Shown here: positions 24,926 to 34,500 of the stretch, in pieces
Layout of the letters: every line of letters starts with the position of its first letter
Numbering within the stretch: position 1 is the stretch's first letter
Assembly: GCF_031458255.1 (NCBI RefSeq)
Contig: NZ_JAVDYC010000001.1
Location: forward strand, 6,891,001 to 6,955,000
From: Catenuloplanes niger
GTDB taxonomy: Bacteria; Actinomycetota; Actinomycetes; Mycobacteriales; Micromonosporaceae
Reading direction: 5' to 3'
DNA: 64,000 nt
The notes under the pieces: model-generated
What the model was told of the DNA's origin: nothing
The model's input: the letters and a program-made list of their open reading frames with translations, nothing else
Databases searched by the model: none
Translations under genes and position numbers: made by a program

Positions 24926-26515
24926 CTACGCCTGCCGGGCCCGGCCACCCTGCTCGTCGAGGGGAACGTGGTCCCGCGGCGGCTCCAGCGCGAGCACGGG
25001 GATCACGCGGCTCGTACCTCGCTGGTAGTCGTCGAAGCCGGGATGGCGTTCGACCTGCCGGGCGAAGAGCCGGGTCCGCTCGGGTTCGCGCAGTTCCACC
25101 GCGTGCACCGGGACCGTCGTGCTGCCGACCTCGATCGTGGCGGCCGCGTTCGCCCGGAGGTTGTGGTACCAGGCGGGGTGGCTGTCCGCGCCGCCGTTCG
25201 TGGCGAAGATCAGGTAGCGTCCGGCGTCGGCCAGGTAGACGACCGGGCTGACGTGCTCCCGGCCGCTGCGGGCGCCGGTGGTGTGCAGCAGCAGCATCGA
25301 GGCACCGGCGAACCGGCCGCCGAGTCTGCCGCCGTTGGCCCGGAACTCCGCGATGACCCGCGCGTTGAGGTCCGACGCCTCCGTTCCCCGCGCGTCGGCC
25401 GGGTCCGTGGCGGGCGGGTAGTCGACGTAGCCGGCTTCGCCGCCGCCGAAGAAGGTCTCCGGGTCCGCGGTGACGAGCGGGATGCCGTCGCGGAAGCGCT
25501 CGACCAGGTCGGGATTGCTGATGAAGGGGCGGCCGAACGCCGCGAGGTCGATGACGCCGCGGCCGATCAGCGCGGTCGCGCTCCGCTGGGTCAGGCCTCC
25601 GGCCAGGATGACCGGGGTGCGCCCCAGCATCGGGCGGAGACGGTGCAGGAGCCCGTGGACCTGCCGGGCCAGGGAGCTGTCGTCGGCGACGAACACCGAT
25701 GTGTCGATGAGGTGGACGTAGGCCAGGTCGCGGGCCGCGAGTTCGGTGCCCAGCGCGAGGTAGGTCTCCTCCGTCCGGTCGTCCGGCGGCATGTTCCCCA
25801 CCGTGCTGAACGGCGAGAGCCGGATCCCGACGCGGTGCGAGCCGAGTCGCGCGGTGACCGCGTCGACGACCTCCAGCGTGAACCGGATCCGGTCCGCGAC
25901 GGTGCGTGCCCCGTACCGGTCCGTGCGGTCGTTGACCTCGGCGTTGAGGAACTGCTCGAACAGGTACTGGGTGGCGGCGTGCAGCTCGACGCCGTGGAAT
26001 CCCGCGGCGTCCGCGTTCGCCGCGGCGGTGGCGAAATCGTCGGCCACGCGCGCCACCTCGGCTGTCCGCAGCGCGCGTGGCGCCGACGCCGGCACCCGGC
26101 CCGGTACGCCGTCGGGCTGATAGGCGAAGGCCGTGTAGCCGGAGGCCCGCGAGGTGGCGCTGACGGGTGCGGCCCCGCCCGGCTGCAGGGACACGTGCGA
26201 GGCGCGGCCGACGTGCCAGAGCTGGGCGAAGATCCGGCCACCACGCTCGCGGACGGCGGTGGTGACGCGGCGCCATCCGGCGGTCTGCTCCTCGGTGTAG
26301 AGCCCGGGGGTGAACAGGTAGCCGGTGCCCTCGTGGGACACGGGGGAGCCCTCGGTGACGATCAGGCCCGCACCGGCGCGCTGCCGGTAGTAGCGGACCG
26401 TCAGGTCGTCGGGGGCCTCCGTGACGGCCCGGGCCCGGGTCATCGGTGCCATCACCACCCGGTTGGGCAGCTCGAGGCCGCGCAGGTCGAAGCCGTCGAA
26501 GAGATTGTCGGTCAC
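24926..26515 (-). CDS. fusion: Old Yellow Enzyme-type flavin oxidoreductase + deazaflavin-dependent nitroreductase
   Basis: A 529-residue protein with two redox domains. Residues 1 to about 375 are an FMN-binding OYE barrel: LPNRVVMAPMTRARA, AQLWHVGRASH, ELHAATQYLFEQFLNAEVND and the late phosphate loop DLAAFGRPFISNPDLVERF. In the usual HGANGY or HxxH substrate motif the second ligand residue reads Thr (HAATQY), a departure from the Asn/His norm. Residues from about 400 match the F420-dependent Ddn fold: LLLHTTGARSGREHVSPVVY, HPAWYHNLRANAAATIEVG and HPGFDDYQRGTSRVIPVLAL. The start is GTG 26515 with GGAG 9 nt upstream; a GTG at 26536 would add seven residues. It is followed by the tetR gene in the same unit. 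Confidence 0.88.
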   Translation of the reverse strand: MTDNLFDGFDLRGLELPNRVVMAPMTRARAVTEAPDDLTVRYYRQRAGAGLIVTEGSPVSHEGTGYLFTPGLYTEEQTAGWRRVTTAVRERGGRIFAQLWHVGRASHVSLQPGGAAPVSATSRASGYTAFAYQPDGVPGRVPASAPRALRTAEVARVADDFATAAANADAAGFHGVELHAATQYLFEQFLNAEVNDRTDRYGARTVADRIRFTLEVVDAVTARLGSHRVGIRLSPFSTVGNMPPDDRTEETYLALGTELAARDLAYVHLIDTSVFVADDSSLARQVHGLLHRLRPMLGRTPVILAGGLTQRSATALIGRGVIDLAAFGRPFISNPDLVERFRDGIPLVTADPETFFGGGEAGYVDYPPATDPADARGTEASDLNARVIAEFRANGGRLGGRFAGASMLLLHTTGARSGREHVSPVVYLADAGRYLIFATNGGADSHPAWYHNLRANAAATIEVGSTTVPVHAVELREPERTRLFARQVERHPGFDDYQRGTSRVIPVLALEPPRDHVPLDEQGGRARQA

Positions 26516-26543
26516 GGCACTGTTCTCCAGTCGCACAGGATCG

Positions 26544-26585
26544 GTACATCTGTACCTGGTACTTTTGTATCAGGTACAGATGTAC
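26544..26585. promoter_or_regulatory. large operator: 15-bp perfect inverted repeat
   Basis: gtacatctgtacctg (26544-26558) and its exact complement (26571-26585) flank a 12-bp AT-rich centre, gtacttttgtat. The element lies 29 bp before the OYE-fusion start, in the only intergenic gap of the unit. Each arm is itself partly palindromic (gtaca..tgtac), so it could bind two TetR dimers. It is the likely autoregulatory site of the TetR encoded downstream. Confidence 0.7.
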
Positions 26586-26606
26586 TGATTCAAGTGCGGC
26601 TCCGGA

Positions 26607-28349
26607 TCACGGTGCCGGGCGGCCCACCACCGGGAGCTGGATCGTGCTGCTGACCGGCCGGACCGACACCCTCGTGCCGGGCAGCGGGCGCAGCGTGTAG
26701 TCGTAGTCGGTGGAGATGACGACCACGCCGAGGCGGTGTCCCGCCGGGACGGTGCGGTCGAGCGGCTGCATGTCCCAGCGCAACCGGTACGTCGCACCCG
26801 GCGTGACCGGCTCCGAGCGCCACACCGACCGGCGGTTCTGCGGATCGGTCCAGCCCCGGGTCAGGATCGTGGCCGTGCCGTCCGGCGCGTAGGAGACCAG
26901 CAGCCCGGTCAGGTTCGCCGCCGTACGGTCGACGCTCACGTCCGCGGTGAGCCACGGCGTACCGCTGAGCCGGGTGTCCTTCGTCAGCACCGGCAGCTGG
27001 TACGTCAGCGCGTGCGCCGGCTGCGACAGCAGCTGCTCCGCGGTCTGCGCCCGCCCGTTGTCGACGAGCGTGTCCGTCCGCGGCCGGCCGGTGGCCAGCG
27101 GATAGGTGACCGCGCGGGTGCCCGGCACCGGCCACGCCGTGGTCGTCTCCGTGACCGTGCAGGCGTCGTCCTCCAGCGTCACCGGCGCCTCGTCCTCGAT
27201 GTCGCTGTCCACCCGGTACAGGTAGTGGTCGACCCAGCGGTGCATGGCCGGCGCGAACTCCGGCGCGCAGGACGAGCCGTGCCCGCGGTCGTAGAGCCAC
27301 AGCTTCTTCTCGCCGCGCAGCGCGTCCCACAACTGCACGCCCTGCTTCGGCTTGACGTTCCAGTCCTGCAGCCCCTGCACCACGAAGACGCTCGCGTCGA
27401 TCCGCCCGGCCTGCGCGGTGTAGTCCCGCGCGGCCCACACCCGGGAGTAGTCGCCGGTGGTGCGGTCCTGGGCCCGTTCCAGCCAGGCCATGTTCGGCGC
27501 GCACGCCTCCGGGTTCGCGCGGCTGAGCACGTACTTCGCCATGACGTCCAGGTCCTCGCCCTGCCAGCCGCCGGGCGCGACCACCAGGCCGTTCGCCCGG
27601 TAGTAGTCGTACCAGCTGGTCACCGCGGACATCGGGATGATCGTCCGGAGCGCGGACCGGCCGGTGATCGCCGCCATGATGGGCAGCGTGCCGTTGTAGG
27701 AGACGCCGTACATGCCGACGCTGCGCGCGGACCAGCGCGCGGAGACCACGTTGCCGGCCGCGTCGAACGCGCGCCCCCTGCCGTCGAGCCAGTCGACGAC
27801 CGCGCGGGTGGAGACGATCTCGTCCGGCCCGCCGGCGTCCGGGCAGCCGGTGGAGGTGGCGGTGCCGATGCTGTCCATCGCGATCATCGCGTACCCGCGG
27901 GTGGTGTAGTACTCCCACGTGCTGACCGCGGCCGGTGCCGCGTTCAGGCTGGTCAGCGCGCGGTTCGCGGCGGTCGCGGCGGCCGAGCGGGACGCGCTGC
28001 CGAGATCCTCCTGCGGCAGCCGGTCCACGTCGACGCTGGGATAGGGCACCTCCGGCGCGGTGCCACCGTACGGCGTCGGCATGATCAGTGAGGCGACGCG
28101 CAGGCCCGCGGTCTCGGTCTCGCCGGGCCGGGTGATGTTCAGATGGATCCGGTCCCGGACGCCGTCGCGGTCGGTGTCGGTCGGCGACTCGACCCAGACG
28201 TCCTCGTTGATCGCGTCCGCGTAGTCGAAGACCGGCTGCGTGGCGCCGTCCCGGACCACGATCGTCGTGCGGCCGTCGACGGCGTGTGCGGGTGACCCGG
28301 CGGCGACCGCCACCAGGACCAGGGAAGCGGCGATGACGGTACGTACCAC
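26607..28349 (-). CDS. secreted X-Pro dipeptidyl-peptidase / CocE-NonD family hydrolase
   Basis: A 580-residue exported serine hydrolase that releases Xaa-Pro dipeptides or cleaves related esters. A signal peptide with AGSPAHA cleavage covers residues 1 to about 23. The alpha/beta-hydrolase core (about 40-400) has the nucleophile elbow GMYGVSYNGTLP, the acid in VVQGLQDWNV and the His in LYDRGHGSS. The C-terminal jelly-roll (about 420-580) holds LTADVSVDRTAANLTGLLVSY, as in X-Pro peptidases. The start is GTG 28349 with GGAGG 4 nt upstream. It is divergent from the giant gene at 28546. Confidence 0.9.
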   Translation of the reverse strand: MVRTVIAASLVLVAVAAGSPAHAVDGRTTIVVRDGATQPVFDYADAINEDVWVESPTDTDRDGVRDRIHLNITRPGETETAGLRVASLIMPTPYGGTAPEVPYPSVDVDRLPQEDLGSASRSAAATAANRALTSLNAAPAAVSTWEYYTTRGYAMIAMDSIGTATSTGCPDAGGPDEIVSTRAVVDWLDGRGRAFDAAGNVVSARWSARSVGMYGVSYNGTLPIMAAITGRSALRTIIPMSAVTSWYDYYRANGLVVAPGGWQGEDLDVMAKYVLSRANPEACAPNMAWLERAQDRTTGDYSRVWAARDYTAQAGRIDASVFVVQGLQDWNVKPKQGVQLWDALRGEKKLWLYDRGHGSSCAPEFAPAMHRWVDHYLYRVDSDIEDEAPVTLEDDACTVTETTTAWPVPGTRAVTYPLATGRPRTDTLVDNGRAQTAEQLLSQPAHALTYQLPVLTKDTRLSGTPWLTADVSVDRTAANLTGLLVSYAPDGTATILTRGWTDPQNRRSVWRSEPVTPGATYRLRWDMQPLDRTVPAGHRLGVVVISTDYDYTLRPLPGTRVSVRPVSSTIQLPVVGRPAP

Positions 28350-28443
28350 GCGTCCTCCACCCAGGTAGGGAGATGTTTCGATGCGCCGTCACCCTAGCGC
28401 GTCCCGTGCCCGCGGTCTCGTTCATGCCTGATGAACTCTGCGC

Positions 28444-28493
28444 TTGACTCTCCTTAAACAACGGTTCAATTCGGCTCGTGAACCGGCGGTTCA
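28444..28493 (+). promoter_or_regulatory. promoter/operator candidate before the giant gene
   Basis: A TTGACT hexamer (28444-28449) is followed by three copies of one motif: GGTTCA (28463-28468), its complement TGAACC (28479-28484), and GGTTCA again (28488-28493). The first two form an inverted repeat with 10-bp spacing. This fits a -35 element with an overlapping regulator site about 50-80 bp before the start, but no regulator can be named. Confidence 0.4.
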
Positions 28494-28545
28494 GCGATGT
28501 CGTAGAACGGGTTTCGGATGAGTCACACACCGTCGGGGAGAAGCC

Positions 28546-31500
28546 GTGCGCAGCTCGAGTGCCTTCTTTCAGATCTGTGACGACGGCCGATTCATTCCGA
28601 TTCCATCGGGCGTTTACTTCCATGACGGACCGATGACGGCTCCGGTCGACAGCGGATCGCTGATGAAAGCGATGAACGTGAGTCGCCTCAATCAGGGCAC
28701 GCTGGTGTTCCTCAGCGACAACACGATCGCCGACCCGGCCTCGGTGACCCGCGTCCGGACCACGCTGCAGGCGCTCTACCCGGCGGCCCGGAGCGGGCTG
28801 GTGATCGGCTCCACGGCCGGCGAGCGGGCCGACGTCGCGGAATGGCGGAAGCTGACCGAATCGCTGGGGATCCAGAAGGACGCCGCGTTCCGGGACGGCA
28901 CCGAGCTGGACCCGATCGTGGTCGGCGTGGACGCGCACGGGCTGGAGACCGGCGGCATCCCGGAGCGCATCCGGGTGCTGCCGCGCGCGCAGGCCGCCGC
29001 CCGCGAGACGCTCAAGAGCGCGGCGCGGCTGGCGGTCGACGCGTCGCTCAGCCGGTTCGAGCGGGTCCGGTCGCTGCTGAACGAGGCGTCCCGGCTGCGT
29101 GACCTGCTGGGCGTACGGCCGGTGTTCGACGACGCCGGGATGCCGTCGGCGGTGGCCGCCTCGTACCAGATGGCGCTCGGCCTGGCGCTGGCCGGCGTGC
29201 CGACCGTCGCGGACCCGGGCGCGCGCGTCGGCGTGCCGACGACGGCGGACCGTGACCTGGACGGCGCCGCCCTGGACCGGGTGCTGGACCTGGAGACACT
29301 CACCCGGTCCGTGCTGCCGCTCACCACGGCCGAGGTGGTGAACGCGTTCGCGCCGGCCGCGGCCGGCGAGCGGCTGGCGTCGTTCCGGCCGGCCGGCGGA
29401 TCGGCCGCGAAGACCCTGCACGACGCGCTGAAGGCCGTGCCGGGCTCGTTCGCGATGGTCCGCAGCGGCGGGACCGGGCTGAAGGAGGACCGTCTCCGCT
29501 GGCTGGTCTCGCTGGACCAGGGCGTGTACTGGGTCAACCCGGAGCTGGACAACCAGCCGGTCTCCCGCTTCGACCCGAAGGTCACGGACGACCCGCGCAT
29601 GCGGGACCTGCGCGCGTCCGGCACCACGGTCACCGTGCTCGACCCGGACGGCGTGCCGACCACGGTGCGTGCGCTCGCCCCGGTCGCGGCGCCGACGCCG
29701 GCCCCGCCGGTCCGGTCGGACCCGGCCGCCGCGCTCGTCGACGCGCTGGACCTCACGGGCGCCGAGCCGGTCTTCGTCTTCTCCACCGCGGTCGGCGGCG
29801 GGCCGCTGGCCGGGCAGGACGGCCCGGCGCTGACGCCGGTCGTGCTGGAGGGCCTGGTCGACGGGCTGCGCCGGCAGTACCCGGCCGGCCGCGTGCTGCT
29901 GATCGGCCCGGACCCGGCCGGCGGGCTGCGCGACCGGGCACCGGAGCTGTTCGCGCTGCGGGACCGGGCGGCCGCGCACGGGATCGACCTGACGCGGACC
30001 GGGCAGCTCGACGACGTCCTCACCGCGCTGAACACCGGGCGGCAGGCCACGGTGGTCGGCCTGTCCAGCGAGGTCGGCGCGGTCTCCGAACGGCTCGGCC
30101 TGCGCACGGTACGGCTCGGCGCCGGCCCGGCGTTCGAGGGCACCCGCCACACCGAGGCCGCGCAGTTGCAGCGCCTCGACGTGCCGGTCGACTGGCCGGA
30201 GCACCTGGCCCGGGTCGAGCGGGCCGCGAACGCCGGTGACCCCGGGGAGCTGACCGGGGCGCTGGACGCCTGGATCGAGGCGGCCGAGGGGTACGCGAAC
30301 CTGCTCACCATGGACCCGTCGTACCCGGCCGGGACGAACTCGCTGGCCGACGCGACCCACGCCGAGGAGGCCTACCGGGACGGCGGGTCCGTGCTGGAGC
30401 TCCCGGACTCCCGGATCAACCGCTTCCGGGCCAACTTCGCCGAGTGGCTGTACCTGGAGATGCTGCCGTCCGGCCGGAACCTGGCACCCGGCGCGATGCG
30501 GGAGTGGTTCGAGGGCTTCTCCCGCGAGCTGCAACTCGACGACATCCTCCGCGTCTTCAGCGTGGACGTGGACGAGCTGGTGCGGCGCGCGGTCAGCCTC
30601 GACCGCGAGTACGGCGAAACCGTCTGGTCGAAGAAGGTCAAGGACGAGGAACGCGACGTCTACGGTCTCGCCGGCGAGCCGAAGCTGATGCCGGCGACGC
30701 CCGAGGTGGAGGACGGCGAGCCGGCCCGGCCCCCGTCCGGCAACCCGATCTTCACGCCGGCCCCCGGAACCGCGGCGGCCGAGGCGGCTGCCGCGGCTGC
30801 CAGGGCAGCCGCCGCGGCGGCCGAGGCGGCTGCCCTGGCGGCTGAGACGGCGGTCGTGGCGGACGAGCCGGTGGTCGTGGTGGACGAGGCGGTGGCGACG
30901 GCCCCGCCGGAGGAGCCGGCGGCCGACTCCGGGAAGGAGAAAAAGAAGGCGCCGCCCCCGCCGCCGTGGCAGAACGCGGTGATCAAGGAGAAGGGCGCGG
31001 TGCCGTTCGCGCTGCTGCGCCGGCCCGCGGCCTGGATGGCGCTGTCCGACCTGCGGCCGTACATGCTGGAGGACCGCCCGGACGCGGAGTGGCACTACTT
31101 CACCGACACCGAGGGCCGGATCTGGGTCGCCAGCGAGGTGCCGGTCAACAAGAACCTCCCGGCCGCGATACGGGCACGGGACGCGGCCGACGCGGCGCTC
31201 CGGGCGGCCACCCCGGACCGGGCCGCCGAGCTCGCCGACGCGCTGCACGACGCCGTCGCCGCGGTCACCGAGCTGGAACGGTCGTCCGTGGTCGGCGCGG
31301 ATCAGCTGGCCGCGCTGCACGCCGCCTGGGAGAGCCAGTTCCCGGGGCTGACGCTGGACGACGTGGTGGAGACGCTGAACACGGTCGGGCACCCGGCGAT
31401 CGCGGCCGAGGAGCACCTCGTTCCCGGCAGCGGCACGATCACGGCGCTGCTGCAGGCGGCGCGCGGACGCACCAGCGGGGAACTCCGGCTGATCCTGCCG

Positions 31501-34500
31501 GCGGGCGGGATCCTGGACGTCAACACCAAGTCCGGCCGGTTCATGAGCCTGCTGGTACGCACGCCCGGGCCCGGCGACGCCATCCGCTGGGCCGGCAACG
31601 TCGCCCGCCGGATCTCCGCGCAGGTCGGCATGCCGGTGCGAATCGGCGAGATGAAGTACGCGGCCGAGGACAAGGCCGACCACAACCCGATGACGGAGGC
31701 GCCCCGGCCGGTCGGCGAACTGCCGGGCGGGAGCCTGGTGCCGGACGGGCTGGGCGGCTTCCGGATCGGCAACGACATCCAGCTGCTGATCCGCGAGACC
31801 TCGGTCTCCGGCCGGCCGGTGCTGATGCTGGTGCCGACCGGCGAGTGGCAGCGGATGCAGGGCATCAACTGGCTGCCGCACACCGGTGCGGACGCCCACC
31901 GGCCCGTGGTCGCGCTGCAACAGCAGGGGCGGTACGTCCGCGTGCCCGCGGTCCAGGACGGTGTCGAGGGGGCCGTGCTGCTCGACCCGGCCGAGCTGGG
32001 CCGGATCACCGCGCGGCTGGGCAGCGACCTGGCGGTGATCTCCTGGGAGCGCGGGGGAGTGCCGAGCCCGGAACTCCTGCGGGACTTCGCGGCCGCGATC
32101 GACGGCACGGCCGTGGCACTCCCGGTGGACGAGCTCACCGCGTGGCCGTCGGACCCTCCACGGATCATGATCACCGACGACGGCGGCAACCCGGTCCCGG
32201 AGCCGCGGGGCGCGCTGCGCGCCGGGATGGACCACACCGCGGCCGGCCATCCCGCGCTCGGCCGGGACTTCTTCCGGGCGCGCGCGCAGGCGCCGGCCCC
32301 GGAGTTCGCCCGGCCACCGTCCGCGGTCGGCACCGGTCAGGTGGACGCGTACCTCCAGCGGCTCGACCTCACCGCGCGGACCGGGCCGGTCACGCTGGAG
32401 GATCTGCCCGACGACGGTACGGTGCTGCGGAACTCCGCCGGCCAGGAGATGCCGCTGCACGTACCCATGGTCTGGGCCGGTTCCGCCATCTCCCCGGACA
32501 ACGCGACCGCCGCCACGTTCATGGCGGGCGCCGCACAGCAGGCCCGGGCGCTGGCCGGCGAGGGTTACTTCACCACGCTGTGGGTGACCGAGCCGCCGAC
32601 CGCGGCGGGCCTGGCGTGGGCGCGCGACAACGGCCTCCGGGTGATCTCCGTCCAGGACGTCTACCACGCGTCGAACCCGCTGGACGACGAGTTCCTGACG
32701 CAGCTCGGCACGCACACCGTGGAGGGGTTCAGCGCGGCGGCGGACGTGCTCCGCTGGCGGATCATCGAGGACTTCGGCGGGTTCTACACGGACGGCGACA
32801 ACGCGATCGAGGACGCGGGCGCGTTCGCCGCCGAGGTGCGCAGGCTCTTCGAGGCGCACGGCTGGGCCGTCCACGAGGGACCGTCCACCCCGGAGACCGG
32901 CCGGGCGTTCAACGTCTCGGGCGTGCTGGGCGCGCGCAACCACCCGGCGGTCCGCGCGTTCCGCGACCTGATCAGCGAGAACTACGCGGGCACCCAGCGC
33001 GAGCTGATGGCGCCGATCTGGGACCTGTTCCGGGGGTACGACGGCGGCCTCGACCTGGTCGACCAGCCAGCGACGGACATCCGCCGCAAGCTGGCGATGT
33101 GGCTCGGCGGGCCGCAGATCCTCGACCGGATCGGCGACCGGCTCGACCCGCGATACCGCGCGGCCGACGGCGAGCTGCCCGGACTGCGGTCCGTGACCAT
33201 GGGGCAGGCGGGCGCCTGGTACCGGGCGGACCCGCTGGAGCCCGTCCGCGGCTACGGCGACCACGAGCGGCCGGCCGTGCTGCCCGGCCTGGCCGCCACG
33301 CTGGTGTGGCACCTCCGGTTCCGCCAGGGCGACCTGTACCTGCCCGCGGTCGCGCCGGTCGTGGCCGGCTTCGCGGACCGGGACGCGGTGTGGCGGGAGC
33401 TGCTGGAACCGTTCCTGACCGAACCGGAGCTGCGCGGCCGGGTGCGCACCGTGACGGACGTCGTCATGGTGGGTGACGCCGAGCTCGGCCCGCAGGTGCG
33501 GACCGTGCCGCTGCCCGCGGACCTGCGCGCCGCGCTCGGGCTCACCGAGTCCGCCGTCCCGGAGTGGCGGCTCGGCGAGGCCTCCCGCCCGGTCCGGCTC
33601 GCCGACACCCCGGCGCTGGACTGGACGCCCGCGTCCGAACGGCCGGTCACGGAGCGGCCGGTCCCCGGCCGGCTGGCGTCGGCGCTGATCGACGCGCCGC
33701 TCGGCCGCAGCGAGGCCGGCCTGCTGCCGACCCGTCCCCGGCCGCGGATGGCCCCGCCCACCGCGAACGCGGACACCCTGCTGCCCGACCCGGTGCCCGT
33801 GGTGGACGCGCTGATCGCGGCGGCGCAGGGCCTGCGGTCGGACGACCTCACCACGCAGCTCGACGCGACCGACTCCCTGGTCGACGAGCTGACCACGGTG
33901 CGCGACCGGTACGACGCCGACTGGAACCGGCAGCGCGGCGTCGTCAACGACCTGGAGCGGCAGGTCGAGGCCAACCCGGCGCGGCAGGCCGCGCTCGCCG
34001 GGGAGATCACCACCCGGCAGTCCGAGATCACCACCCGTACCGCGCGGATGGAACGGATCGACGATCTGCTGGACACCGCCGGCACCGCGCTGCTCGACCT
34101 CGACCGGCGCATGCGGGACGCCCGGCAGGCGGCCGAGGACGCGCGGGCGGCGCTGCGCGGCGCGGACACCGCGGACGGCCTGCCGGCGCTGCGGGACGCG
34201 GTCGAGCGCGCCGACGGCGTGGTCCGCGGCATCGACGCGGAGCAGCGGCAGCGCCGGCGCGAGATCACCGACCTGGAGGGGCAGCGCCGGGCCGCCGAGG
34301 AGCGGGTGGAGGTGCTCAACCAGGAGATCGCCGACCGGACCGCGCAGCGGCAGGCGCTCGCCGACGCGCTGCCCGGCCTGACCGGCCGGCTGACCCTCGC
34401 GCGCGCCGCGGCGCAGACCGCGGTCGGCCGGCGCGCGGCGATCCAGACGCAGGTGGACCACTACCGGCAGCAGGCGGCCGAGTGGGCCGGGATGTCGCTG

